Shown: positions 21,617 to 32,305, numbered from the stretch's first letter. The stretch is DNA of 64,000 bases from Xanthostigma xanthostigma (GCA_963575645.1 OY754469.1:42800753-42864752); one strand, 5' to 3'. A program made the numbers and translations. Notes: generated from the sequence alone by a model not told the origin.

Positions 21617-22939
21617 GCATTTAACTCAACCCTATTCCTCACTGTAGGTGGTTAATTCATGTAAGTTCACATAATAATGTAGCTATTGATGAATAGGCTG
21701 ATGAAATAATAACATATAGTTCTAATTATTTTTTGTGCCGCGTTAACAACAAAAAATCACGGTTTTTTAAATATCTACGTGTAATGTATAAGTTGTAAGA
21801 AAGACTAATGAGTATTATTAATGCAAAACTTTAATAGTTTACTGACAAGTTTCCGCTATAGGTTAAAAAATAATCGTCATAGTGCGTGAGTTCACGTCCA
21901 CTGACCATTACGGGGCCATTCAATCACCGCAAACTGGCAGACACTAAGTACTAACACTGACCCCAGGGGCAGCGGCGGCGACTGCTCACGAATAAAAGGT
22001 TAATATCTATCGTCTTCTCTTTATAGATTTTAAAAGTGTGCAGTCTATATTGCTCAGTCATAAACGATTCTGCAGTGAGTAGCAAAAGTTGTCAAGGATT
22101 TGAAAATGTTGATAATAGCTATAAACATTAGGTTTCGATTTTTACGTGGATATGCAGGTAGAATAGTAGACTGTATTACCTATGCTGGATCGCCCACAAA
22201 ACATTGTCAAAAATTTTTATTTGACAAAGAACCTTAGATTGTGATTCATATTATTACAGTTTTCATGCATGCAAGAGCAGTCTAATGTAATCAAACTCCG
22301 TGTCATGTATACGTCAGATTGTACTCACACAAAAACAAATGCTTAATCTACATAGAAAAAAATTGTTTTCGAGTAAAATTTCTATCAAAATTCCTAGAAA
22401 AATGTTGTTTCGAAGTGAAAATTATACAAAAAGCTATATTAAATACATACCGAGTTTAAGAAAATATCGTTTCAATCGATCAATTATTTTTCGAGCAGAA
22501 TCGATTTAAAACTGCAATGCTTTTCATATGGAGAAATATGTTTGTTCACAATTTTTATGAGTTTTTGAGTCAAGGTAACTCGATTAAATGCACGGATGTT
22601 AAATCTCTCATTAAAAAATTATGTAAGTTTCTTTAATTATTATTACATCTTCTATAAAAAAGTATCTGGGAAATATAGAAAAGCCTGACGCTTGGCCTTA
22701 AAGTGTAATATCATGTTGTTATATCGCGATTAGTGGTTGGTCGGCACAGGGATGAAGGTCGAAGGGCGCGTTCACTAACAGCCCTCTGTCTATCTATACA
22801 ATCATATCATATATCGTAACTCTGCTATAACAAGGGGTGGAGTATGGAAACCTTTGATTAAGAACTCATAGATCGGTTATATTGCGTCTAGTTTGCTACA
22901 AATATTTTCTGAATAATAATCAACCAAGAAATCATAATA
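21617..22939. other. No gene recognised
   Basis: One 69-codon plus-strand frame (22300-22509), rich in Lys and Arg, has no recognisable domain. No RNA gene or clear repeat boundary. Confidence 0.35.
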
Positions 22940-23069
22940 GGTCTGTTCCAATCTCTGAGAACGATAACAGATTCCCCACAGTCATGCGCAGTGTTCCAAA
23001 ACCGATACAAACAGCTTCGTTTTAGGTGACGGTTCTGTTACTCTTCGCAAAGAGTGTGGAACAGAGCTT
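22940..23069. mobile_element. 130-bp miniature element, GGTCTGTTCCA ends
   Basis: Left end GGTCTGTTCCAATCTCTGAG and right end TGTGGAACAGAGCTT are inverted. The element at 24942-25060 shares the CTCTGTTCCA end and a CTGAGAACG phrase, so both belong to one small family. Confidence 0.6.
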
Positions 23070-23875
23070 ATGTGTTCATCCCATATATTTAGTACCCTCT
23101 ATATTGCTAGCAAAGATCCGGAGAAAGACTTAAACACTACAGTGCAGACATTTATACGTCTGTCTCATTATACTCTGAGTCTCATACGCATGTCCATGAA
23201 TGGATACGCGTCAGTTTGCACATGGAACTAAGCTGTGAAAGGGAGGTGGCTTGCTCTATTCCTCTTACTAATTGTCCCACTACAGACGCGACACTTGCGT
23301 ACAACGGGTCAAGTAAAAAGAAAGAGATAGAAAGAGATAAAAAAAAAGAATCAACTTAAAAATCATCCTGCATAAAAGACAATAAAATTTGATGCTCTAA
23401 TACGTCTGATCACAACGAGATGCACAAAAACTTTTAGTCTAAGCTAAGCTGTGTACAAAAATACATTAACCGAAATCTATGTCAGTTATTGTATACAATA
23501 TCTAAAGTTGCGCGCATCAATGTAAATCATATTCAGTTACACATAATGCTGATTTATGTGTCTGAATGGAATTGCAGGCACACATATGTAGCCACTTTGT
23601 ATTTATTAATTATCAATTATGCAGTTTCAACTTTAATTCAAATTGATTTTGATTGGGACGTACGAATATACAACATACGGACACATAATATGACATTTGT
23701 ACATTGTGATGTAGCTATACATGTATATCAAATGACACGTACACTATTGCACAAATGAATGCTTCAAATTAATTAATTACTGTCCGTTAAGTAGCTGAGA
23801 TTAATCATAAAGTTTAATTTATTCTATACTTAAGTTGTAATATGATTGAAAACTGTGGACATGTAAAAGAAAATC
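23070..23875. other. No gene recognised
   Basis: An 89-codon plus-strand frame (23489-23758) lacks recognisable features. Otherwise AT-rich. Confidence 0.35.
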
Positions 23876-24194
23876 TGTAACACCATGTCTTATAAAGCCA
23901 CGCCGGCACTGGTGTACCTTGGTGATCATGTGCAGTAACAGAGGCAAGATGGCAGCGGAGCGTATGAACTAGGAAGTAGTGTTCATATTAAAAAACTTAA
24001 ATTATTCAACATATTTATTAACGTAAGTGTGTAACATGAATATTATTTAATTCAACATATTAATTAATTTAAGTTTTTTTAACATGAACACTACTTCCTA
24101 GTTCATACGCTCCGCTGCCATCTTGCCTCTGTTTCTCCACATGACTACCAGGGTATACCAGTGGCGGCGTGGCTTTTTAATACGTGGTGTTACA
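23876..24194. mobile_element. 319-bp palindromic miniature element
   Basis: Ends TGTAACACCATGTCTTATAA and GGTGTTACA are inverted. Long inner arms, including GAGGCAAGATGGCAGCGGAG and CGTATGAACTAGGAAGTAGT, are repeated in inverse with few changes. The loop is a TTAAATTATTCAACAT-type tract. Non-coding. Confidence 0.8.
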
Positions 24195-24941
24195 AATCTT
24201 AAAACAAAATCCTTACTATGAATAACCATTATATAGGAAATCATTCTAGAATCTAGAATATGAAAAATAGCGTTTTATTCTTCTGGGTTCACAGAGAAGC
24301 TAACTTTATCCCCATTTAGTATTTTTACTCCGATCGTACTCTCATAAATCGAAAGCATATTTTGGACAAATTACAAAAATTCTTTCGCCATTAATTTTGT
24401 AATTTTTACTACTACGATTAAAAAAATATGGGAAATGTTGTCACTTCTATGATAGAAGAATAACTTTCAGTGATTGTGACGAAACACGGCATTGGCAATG
24501 ACAATAGTATAGTGGAGCCTTTGCAGTTTTGCCTCACGGGGCTGCGCCCCGTTCGACGACAACGGTAGTGAAGCTTTCGGCGCCACCGTATTCCGGACAA
24601 CATTTCCAATTTTTCTTTCCCTAAAAATCTTATTCTAACATTTTAAAAAAATTAACCAAATCGGTCCAGCCGTTCTCAAGTGATGTGCTTATCAATGAAC
24701 AGCATTTTATTTTTACTAAAAACATGTGACAGCAGAACTATCGAACTGATCGTCACATTTTTTTATTTGAGATTTTCATACAAAAATACCATCCAAATTT
24801 CCGACTTTACCGATGGAATTTCCAAAAATTTTCTTTCATACAAACCTCGCCCTTACAATTACGAAAAAATCAGCTAAATCGGTCCAGGAGTTCTCAAGTG
24901 ATGCTGCGTCATGCAAGTGGTAATTGATTTTTATTTATATT
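24195..24941. repeat. Decayed dispersed-repeat tail
   Basis: Contains GGGGCTGCGCCCCGTTCGAC near 24538 and two copies of a phrase like ATCGGTCCAGCCGTTCTCAA (about 24661 and 24881). These are typical of retroelement-type 3' tails spread through insect genomes (family knowledge, not confirmed). The open frames here are not supported. Confidence 0.4.
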
Positions 24942-25060
24942 AGCTCTGTTCCAAGCTGTCTGAGAACGGTCAGAGAATCGTCCCCGCCTTGCGCAGTAGC
25001 TAAAACGTTTGAGCTACTGCGTAAGGCTGTGACGTTTCTGTTCCCGTTCTCAGACAGCTA
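24942..25060. mobile_element. 119-bp miniature element, TCTGTTCCA family
   Basis: AGCTGTCTGAGAACGG near 24954 and CCGTTCTCAGACAGCT at 25044-25059 are exact inverses. The inner AGTAGCTAAAACGTTTGAGC segment is itself dyadic. Related to 22940-23069. Confidence 0.7.
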
Positions 25061-25777
25061 CTAAAAATTATTTTGACTTTTTTGCACAGTAGTGTAAAAT
25101 AAAAATGGTAAATATATCATATTCATACAACTCTTTGCTGTTTATATTGGTATACTTTATCGGGGGACACGTTAAATGTATGTATAAAATATACATCTCC
25201 ATGTGAATATTAAAGTATTTCCAAAAAAAATCACATTCATATAGCATTGTCACCTGTTATTTTTAATATATAATCAATAATTAATATTTCGAAAGATTCA
25301 TCAACATTATTAGAAGCGTAAATGATAATTTAAAATATTAAAAAACTTTTTATGGTAAATATTTTTATAAATTATGGCAATTCTAATCAACCTTTAATCA
25401 CTGACTCAAAATTAACTTCAAGCTGATATAATATTCCTTCAGAGTTCGTAATTCCGTTGTGCTGTGAAATAAAGGGTAACGTTATCAGTGGCGGCTCATC
25501 AAGATAGACAACATATAAAAATATTGTATAATTTTGAAAAGTAGATTTTAACCTAAAATAGTACCATTTCCCACTTATGGTGTTATACAGAACTAATGTT
25601 ATTTTTCTAGACTCCAAAATGATGTGAACTTCTGTGTTTTCAATCAGTTAGAATTATTGTCTTGACGCCCACATACTGAGTCGGATTCCAAAGCCAAGAA
25701 CTTTAGCGACACCTAGAAAAAACAGATTATACAATTTTCTTTAAATAGTTGCGAAGAATGTTTTTTCAATTCACTAT
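25061..25777. other. AT-rich DNA, no gene seen
   Basis: Minus-strand frames of 61 and 76 codons (25068-25253, 25387-25617) have no recognised domains. Confidence 0.35.
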
Positions 25778-26096
25778 TATAATACGCGCCACGAATATAA
25801 AAGGCTCGGAAGTTAGATGCGAATGCGGGCTTGCGCTTGTACAGTCTGTTGAAAAAAACTACAAACTCACAACTCAACTAAACTAAAACAGCAATGACAA
25901 CCTGACAATAGCGTACTTTAAAGCAGGAAAGCGACAATTGACAAAGGCAACGAGCGATCACGGCCAATCACCGATGAGCGCACGTTTCGTGCAGGTAGCT
26001 GGGAGGTGGTGGGAGTATCAACGGCTCTAAAATGTGCCTTTGCGACGCTGTTTGTGACTAACTTCTGAACCTTTTAGATCCGTGGCGCGTATTATA
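25778..26096 (-). mobile_element. ~320-bp miniature element, ATAATACGCGCCACG family, copy 1
   Basis: The ends TATAATACGCGCCACGAAT and GTGGCGCGTATTATA are inverted. Relative to the copies at 40165, 47350 and 49132 the body is in the opposite orientation. The interior contains the complement of TTGGCCGTGATCGCTCGTTG. Non-coding. Confidence 0.85.
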
Positions 26097-26289
26097 CAGT
26101 TGAAAGAAAAGGTATCAATGTATTCGTTAAAATCAGGAATATTTAAGTGTCTTATTTCCTTGAAAAATTAATTGAATAATGAATTACTGCAACAATTAAA
26201 TTAGTTCTTTGCGACTATTCACAATTTTTTTTTGTTCAAACTAAATTGTACTTACTGTTAATGTGGACGTTTGGTCGATTCACTTCGTC

Positions 26290-26640
26290 TTATTGGGCCC
26301 CTTCCAAGCTTAGAGTACTGTACTGAGTAACGGGTACATCGTCTGACTCGAAGTAACGAATCGTTACTTACAAATTCATTTCGTTACTCGCATTTGTCGT
26401 ATCCACGTCAGTTCGACTCGTTTGATGCGGTTATACGTTATACGAACGAAGTCATACCGTATCACGTATGCGACGCGCCTCGATGCGATGGTACATGCTT
26501 GCTTGATGCTGTTAGTACACGATTATATGTCGTATGAAAAGTAGCGAGTAACATAACGATACGAAAGTAACGGGTACTGGTTGTAACGAATACATACGGG
26601 TAGGTACACAATTTCTCGTTACTTTTACAGTTCTAGTGAT
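26290..26640. repeat. GTAACG-rich repeat
   Basis: The stretch is dense in GTAACG and CGTTAC (for example ACGAATCGTTACTTACAAAT and GAAAGTAACGGGTACTGG) in both orientations, suggesting a decayed inverted-repeat element. Its boundaries are uncertain. Confidence 0.45.
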
Positions 26641-26902
26641 GGTTTCTACATCTACGTGCCATTTTTTTTTTTTTAATTTTTAATGAAAACATGACGTGCC
26701 GATAAGCAGTCAAAGAAATTTAGTTGTCAAAAAAAATGAATCAAACATAGATGAAAAGAATAATTTTTTCGTATTTGTTATTTGGCAATAGTCAATTTTT
26801 TTCGACATCTAGCATATTTTTAATTATTTCGATTTTGCACCTCAATCAATGCCGTGTCCATAATGACCTGTGGCATGCGTGCCATAGGTTCTCCACCCCT
26901 GG
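26641..26902 (-). mobile_element. hAT-type terminus, fragment
   Basis: On the minus strand the sequence starts CAGGGGTGGAGAACCTATGG then CACGCATGCCACAGG, a terminus typical of hAT elements. The other end was not located, so only a fragment can be claimed. The frame at 26751-27014 crosses it and is not a gene. Confidence 0.5.
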
Positions 26903-27239
26903 TCTGCTTTATTTTAAAAACAACGAGTCGCCGCTGACATTCCATACCGTACAAATGTTGGTACATAAATTTGATATGATCTCCGCTGTCATTTTATCGG
27001 TTCCATTACTGTGAATTAGTTCAGCATGGGCCTTGTACCTTGTGCTTCTGTATGAAATAATATATCCATCACAGTCATCGGAGAGCAATGGTTCTTTAAT
27101 TACATCATGCTAATTAATTGCCGGATAATGGCATTGCAGTTATACAATGTCATTAGTACCCAAACTTGGAATTCGGGTATGAAAGGCGCATTTGGCTCCT
27201 TTTAAAAATGAAGTATATAGGGTGACGTAACGTATTCAT
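26903..27239. other. No gene recognised
   Basis: Non-coding as far as can be seen. Confidence 0.35.
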
Positions 27240-27690
27240 CTCGGGAGAAGAGAGAGAGAGAGATTGTGAGTTATAGACGCTCAACAGCTGAGGTCATGAG
27301 CGTCTATTCGGAAGAAGAAACTATGACCAATTTGGAATGATTTAACCTATATCACTTGGCAGTCGGAAATGTGTCATTTTCGAGAAAATTTACTTCGGTT
27401 TTCTTTTTACAAAAATCCAAATTTTGGAAGTTAAAAAAAATATTCTCACTTTTTGACCTCAATTTTTCCATGATCATAGCTTACTAATTGGCTAACCTTC
27501 CTAAAGCTAAAAACCACGAAATTTACTGTTAGATTTTATGCTGTGTGTTAAAACTTACAATAAATGAAAACAATAAAATAAAAATTCTTCACAGAAATGT
27601 CATTATCATAAAGAATTGACGCATTTTCAACTCCCAAGTGATAGTGTTAAATCATTCCAAATTAATCATAGTTTCTTCTCCCGAGACGAA
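27240..27690. mobile_element. Palindromic element interrupted by a 58-bp insertion
   Basis: The outer ends CTCGGGAGAAG (27240) and CTTCTCCCGAG (about 27680) are inverted, as are the longer inner arms containing ATTTGGAATGATTTAAC. The left arm is split after CGGGAGAAG by 58 bp (27251-27308), after which the arm resumes. Non-coding. Confidence 0.65.
27251..27308. mobile_element. 58-bp hairpin mini-insertion, copy 1
   Basis: The insert runs from an AG dinucleotide repeat through ATTGTGAG into a perfect hairpin, ATAGACGCTCA ... TGAGCGTCTAT. It is flanked by CGGGAGAAG (27242-27250) and CGGAAGAAG (27309-27317), a 9-bp direct repeat with one change. A shorter copy lies at 42919-42964 between exact 10-bp direct repeats. 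Confidence 0.65.
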
Positions 27691-27777
27691 TCCGAGCAAC
27701 TACCGGTCGATTGTAACATGATTTTGTTGACGGGGACATCTAGATGAGATCTATTAGTTATTAGAATAGGCACTTAA

Positions 27778-28148
27778 GGACGTAGTCCTATGTTCAAGCT
27801 CGTTTTCAACCCTTATTTCAGAATTTTTTTAATAACAAAATAATGTACAATCATTTCAATTTTGTTACATGTTTTTACTGACATCGTAAACTAAGAAAAC
27901 AGTTTTTTTTTTTGCTTAATTTTACGCAATTTTATAATTGTTTTTTTAACCTAAAGTAGCCAACTTTAAATGGAGGTAGGTGGGTAGCGCGGGTGATAAC
28001 GTCACTTAGAGTCATCTGACTTAAAAAAATTGTAAATATTTAATATTTCGGTCTAAAATTTTTACAGTATTTTCTCAATATATGTACTTACTAAAAATGT
28101 AAAAAAAATAAATTCGATTTTCCAAAACCCGAACACCAGACTACGTCC
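27778..28148. mobile_element. piggyBac-type miniature element with TTAA duplication
   Basis: 371 bp between two TTAA sites (27774-27777 and 28149-28152). The ends GGACGTAGTC and GACTACGTCC are perfect 10-bp inverted repeats. TTAA duplication is the hallmark of piggyBac insertion. No coding sequence. Confidence 0.75.
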
Positions 28149-28152
28149 TTAA

Positions 28153-29165
28153 CTGAAGCTGCTAGTAACTTAAAGTTAAAGTGTTCATAGGGCGTTAGGA
28201 AGTTTCTGAATAGTGTCCACAGGACTTTATAGGAAGTCTCTTCAATAAACAAAATAATTGACCAATTTTTGAGACAATATATTTCTTCGTAGAGTAAAGA
28301 CTTTGCAACTTAAAGTTGAATTTGTTTCACATTTGCCAGGCGTCCCACGAAGGCTCCTAATTTGTTTTTAACAATTCTAATAAAATATATATTAAATAAT
28401 TACAGAATTTAATTTAGAACTGTTGAATATTCATATTCTTTGAATAAATTGGTTTTTATCAAGTAAATACAATGTTTTGTGAACTCGTTTTGATATTTTG
28501 AGATTGAGAAGCAGTAGTTAGACATTGAAATCATTGCCACATTGGAAGCAAAAATGGAAGATCGTTTTATACTATGTAAATTTAATGGCACATTAATTAT
28601 CACTTAATTACTTATTTATTTTTAGCTCAGATACGTAATTAAACTTTGTGTTTTATTTACTTTGTCTCGAGATACAGTATACGGATTCACAATTAAATAA
28701 ATTATGTGACAGCTAAAGGAAAAAAGAGCGTAGTACTTGAAAAGGCAGTATTTCATCGTGAAAGGAGTAAGATGGTAAATGTACTGATGGAGAATACTTA
28801 CACAGCTAGTGTGCAAGAAGTACATAAACAAAAATGTTTTTCAGTGTAACAAATCACCCGTTTAGTGAAGGAACTGGAAAGAGAAGCTGAAGGAGAGAGG
28901 GAAAGAAAAGGATAGGGGATAGTTGTCTTGTGTTCTGCAGAAGTACAAAACATCTTGGACATGAGAGTTATATTGTCACCATTCAAACTGCTATTAGCAA
29001 ATGGAGCAAAAAGAATTGCCCTCTTCGAGAAAAGGAACTGCTCGTTCGTGCGCCACGGACGTCCAACTGAACTATTTGTTGGTTTGGAATAAAGGAACAA
29101 GTATTCCGAACCACAGAACATATTATATTGACTATAAAACAAACAGAAACATTAAAATATTTACA
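28153..29165. other. No confirmed gene
   Basis: Several overlapping frames on both strands (28409-29222) are mutually exclusive. The plus-strand run near 28840-29090 is purine-rich and less AT-rich than its surroundings; it could be a decayed exon or repeat, but no domain is recognised. Confidence 0.35.
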
Positions 29166-29361
29166 TATGAAGGGTACACGGGAAAAGTCGTACCTTTCTG
29201 TTGGTGTATTCATTTTAGATAAGAATACGCTAGGTCAAACGTTATAAGCGTTGAAAGAAATGCATCAGCAAATAAATGGCACGATCTTAAACCCTTCAAC
29301 ATGCTCTCCTGCACAATTTACATTTTTTGACAAATCGCCTTCTTCCTGTGTACCCTTCATA
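29166..29361 (-). mobile_element. TATGAAGGGTACACGGG miniature element, copy 1
   Basis: Inverted ends TATGAAGGGTACACGGGAA and TGTGTACCCTTCATA. The interior is the inverse of the copy at 46978-47235, sharing for example TTAGATAAGAATACGCTAGG. 196 bp, non-coding. Confidence 0.8.
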
Positions 29362-29998
29362 TTAAATATTTTTCAATTTAGTTGATAATATTGGTTTGTG
29401 AACAACCAATGAAAATCTATTTAAGGGGGAAGTACAGTGTAGAGGGCTAACAATGAAGGGTGTTTTTGAAAATTAATTGTGACTTAAATTTTCATAATAA
29501 GGGCTATTATTAAGCTATATGTTTCAGGTAGAATTCCTTTTTGGAAAAAATCTATTTGCTCCATTGAGTGGTCCGGTACCGATAACCTTGTAACATAAGC
29601 GGAAAAAAGGATCGTACGGCAGACACTCTAGCTGCTCTTCAACGACTCTTAAACAAAAAAATGAAGAATATTTTTACTCAGGGTACTTACCGCTATCGTG
29701 TGAACTACAGTATGTGGGTTCCAAATTGTTTTTGTTACTTTTAAAAGTTTTAGAAAAAATTGAGTTTTTTTTTCACCTTTACAATGCCTAAAAAATATTT
29801 CCGTGAAAAAAATTCCAAATTTTAGTGATTCATACAAGAACAAGGTTCTTTTAAAATAAAATAACGGAAACTGTGACAGATGGTAAATAGTAATGGTGCG
29901 AATGTCGTCTGTTATGACATATATAGGTACAGTCGAGAAACAGGCGTTAAACGCATTATTATTATTGTAAGTAAAGAAGAAGCGATCCAAAAATTAGT
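29362..29998. other. No gene recognised
   Basis: A 113-codon minus-strand frame (29649-29990) is rich in Phe and Thr, without a recognised domain; AT-rich chance frame likely. Confidence 0.35.
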
Positions 29999-30227
29999 TG
30001 TTACAATTTTGAAGACAACGTCTACAGTGGCCAAAGGAAACAGAAAAACACAATTACAGATTTTAAATTATCATTTTATGTTTTTTTATTATTTGACGGC
30101 ATTTGTACTCTGAGGATGAAGGTAAATCCTTCGAAACGTTAGTCAATAAATGCAAATTTAATATCTGTAATTGTGCTTTTCTGGATCCTTTGGCCACTGT
30201 AGACGTTGTCTTCAAAATTGTTAACAA
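29999..30227 (+). mobile_element. 229-bp palindrome with a hammerhead-like motif in its loop
   Basis: Arms of ~70 bp (29999-30072 and 30157-30227) carry ATTTTGAAGACAACGTCTAC and GTGGCCAAAGGAAACAGAAA and their complements. The loop holds a hammerhead-ribozyme-like sequence at 30099-30153. The shape resembles termini of Penelope-like elements or retrozyme-like units. No protein. Confidence 0.7.
30099..30153 (+). ncRNA. Hammerhead ribozyme-like motif
   Basis: Core CTGAGGA (30110-30116) fits CUGANGA. A stem II of GAAGG (30118-30122) and CCTTC (30128-30132) closes a UAAAU loop, with one unpaired U before it. GAAAC (30133-30137) follows, and GTTAGTC could provide a two-base-pair stem III ending in GUC. 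GCATTT (30099-30104) and AAATGC (30148-30153) can pair as outer stem I across an internal loop. All three conserved blocks are present in order. A two-pair stem III would be weak alone and may need dimers, as reported for some Penelope-associated hammerheads. Cleavage is not shown. Confidence 0.5.
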
Positions 30228-30643
30228 ATTATTATTATTATTAATTATAAGAGATTTTATAGTCGAATACGTACCGATCTTATGAATGTAACCTCAATGT
30301 CGTAAAGTGTACGAACTATCCAAAGAAGATGCATGAGCTGAGCTTCCCGTTTAGCTGTTTTGTAAGGCTTGAACGCTGTGAACAGCGCTCTAACCAAGCG
30401 ACCGACATCGTGGGGAGACTTACTGGACTGGACAGTGGTCCCCTTGCACAATACAAACTGTGTATCATTGCATAATGCAAAGGATAATTTGTAAGGTTCT
30501 TTATAACCTATAAGTGTACTTCTTAAAACGAAGCCCAGTGTAAAGGTTTAACTTTTGCACGATTCTCAAGAAATAATAATTGCTAAGAGAGTAATTTCAA
30601 TTACGCTAATTCAGACAGAATTACAAAACTAATATGACAGCAA
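30228..30643. other. No gene recognised
   Basis: Two chance frames on opposite strands; nothing else is seen. Confidence 0.35.
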
Positions 30644-31259
30644 TCTATACTAATATATAAAGCTGAAGAGTTTGTTTGTTTGAACGCGCTAATCTCAAAA
30701 ACTACTGGTTCAAATTGAAAAAAAATTTTTTTGTTGGATAGCCCATTTATCGAGGAAGGCTATAGGCTATATAATATCACGCTACGACCATTAGGAGCGG
30801 AGCATTAATGACAAATGTTGCAAAATGCATGTCAAAAATAAGCTTCTATTCAGGTGTAATGCACTAACTAAATATACTCATATTAGCGTTATGAGAACAC
30901 AACGTCAGATAGCTCAATCGGTAGAGCATGCGACTGTCAATATCAGGGTCGTGGGTTCGAGCCCCACGTTGGGCGAAAATATTTTTATATTTTTTTTTTA
31001 TTTCTACATTGCTTTCTTCTAAAGGCTTACATTATTTTAAAGTTATTTTAATTTTATTTAATTAATTAAAAAAAATTATTAGTTTAAAAAAGTATAAATA
31101 CTGCTTTTTATCGACAAATGCTTTAGAACGGTAACTTCGATCATCATGAAATTTGGACACAACATTCATCTCGGTAAACTAAGATGAATGTGTGTACTCA
31201 TGTTCCTCCCTTCCCCATTCGTTCTTTTACACCCGGGTGAAACCGGACGGGACCGCTAG
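30644..31259 (+). mobile_element. Non-autonomous Helitron, copy 2, with an insertion
   Basis: Begins TCTATACTAATATATAAAGC after host A and ends ACCGCTAG before host T, with the 3' hairpin CCGGGTGAAACCGG. It matches copy 1 (18871-19187) at both ends, but carries about 270 extra bases (roughly 30842-31111) including a tRNA-like sequence and long T runs. No replicase. Confidence 0.85.
30903..30975 (+). pseudogene. tRNA-Lys-like pseudogene, SINE head or captured tRNA
   Basis: TAGCTCAATCGGTAGAGC and GTGGGTTCGAGCCCCAC are intact A- and B-box regions, and the 3' part GTTGGGCG is that of tRNA-Lys(CTT). The 5' acceptor half (CGTCAGA) does not pair with it, and the anticodon stem TGCGA/TATCA has two mismatches around a loop reading GTC in the anticodon position. 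The T- and D-arms fold well, the others do not. Long T runs downstream would end Pol III transcription. It is a decayed tRNA or tRNA-derived SINE head inside the Helitron. Confidence 0.75.
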
Positions 31260-31287
31260 TTTGATATAATTTATTTTGTACTTGTAT

Positions 31288-31705
31288 AAAGGTCGCTGTG
31301 CACACGAGACTGGTTTTTACCCTAGACTCCTAGATTTGGGTGCTAGGTTTCAAGCGTGCTGTGGCACTAGCTTTCAGCTTGCTTTGTAGATGGGTTTGGT
31401 GCGCGCGCAGTGACAGTTCGAATGTTAACAAAAGTGTACGTTTATTGCCTCTGAACAGAACACACACTACGACGCCATGTTTGATTGTGTGCGTTTGCCC
31501 ATGTTACCCACGTGACAAGATACTGTTTCCTGGTTGGTTCTTGCTCAAAACACGTAGACGAACAAGCCCTGGTTTTAATTTTGAAACCCATGTTGTGACC
31601 ACGCACGTAAGTCCGCAATTACGCCATTTGCAGCCAGCGCGCCAGCCAGCACAAGTACAAACAGCGATTCCAGCGGCAAAACCAGCCTCGTGTGCAGCGG
31701 TCTTT
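31288..31705. mobile_element. ~420-bp miniature element, copy 2 of the 13403 family
   Basis: Starts AAAGGTCGCTGTGCACACGA and ends CCTCGTGTGCAGCGGTCTTT, so the ends are inverted repeats. The internal block around CACGTGACAAGATACTGTTT is inverted relative to copy 1. Open frames on both strands are repeat by-products. Confidence 0.8.
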
Positions 31706-32290
31706 ATATAAATAAAATTAAATAGTTCATTATAATTACATTCGGCAATACATATCTTAGTTTCAGTGTTATAGACAAATAGACTTCTTAGTAACAAAAA
31801 TGACAGCCTCTTAAATAGATTCTGATTACACCTATGCAAATATTTATATTTAAACAAATAGTTTCTGTTGTTGCTACACCCTGTTAAACAATTAAAAAAT
31901 GTAATTATAACACTACACAGGTGAGATGTTTATTATTCATATTTTTCCATTGCCTTCAGACAAACAAAGATAAGGTTTTTGATTGATTTTATCTCTTCTG
32001 TCCTATATTGTACATCAATATATATACAAGTCTTAAATCATTACTGAATCATTGAATTAATTTTGACGGGTAAGTAAGCACTTAATTATTTATAATTATT
32101 TAAATTCAAGTTATTTAAATACCGCAATGCAAGTTCATTATTTTGAACAGAGGATTGGGAACTGCATTTTTTGTTGAAAATAAACATAACCAAATAAACA
32201 TAACCAAAGAGTGCATTTGTCCGCCTCTTACGCTTATATATTGTCTTTTTTTTAATTTACTTTATTTTTGGATTCCTTGTAAATATCCTA
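31706..32290. other. Upstream region of the cathepsin B gene
   Basis: AT-rich. No promoter element can be named. A TGTTTCAG at 32291-32298, seven bases before the start codon, looks like a splice acceptor, so a non-coding first exon may lie somewhere here. Confidence 0.4.
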
Positions 32291-32305
32291 TGTTTCAGGT
32301 TCAAA

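Noticed and set aside
28840..29090. Purine-rich stretch as a host exon
   Set aside because: No recognisable domain, several mutually exclusive frames, and no convincing splice pairing.
30903..30975. Functional tRNA with GTC anticodon
   Set aside because: The acceptor stem does not pair and two of five anticodon-stem pairs are lost, so a working tRNA is unlikely.
31340..31857. Opposed frames of 123 and 117 residues
   Set aside because: Both overlap a miniature element (31288-31705) present four times in the window, and no domain is recognisable.
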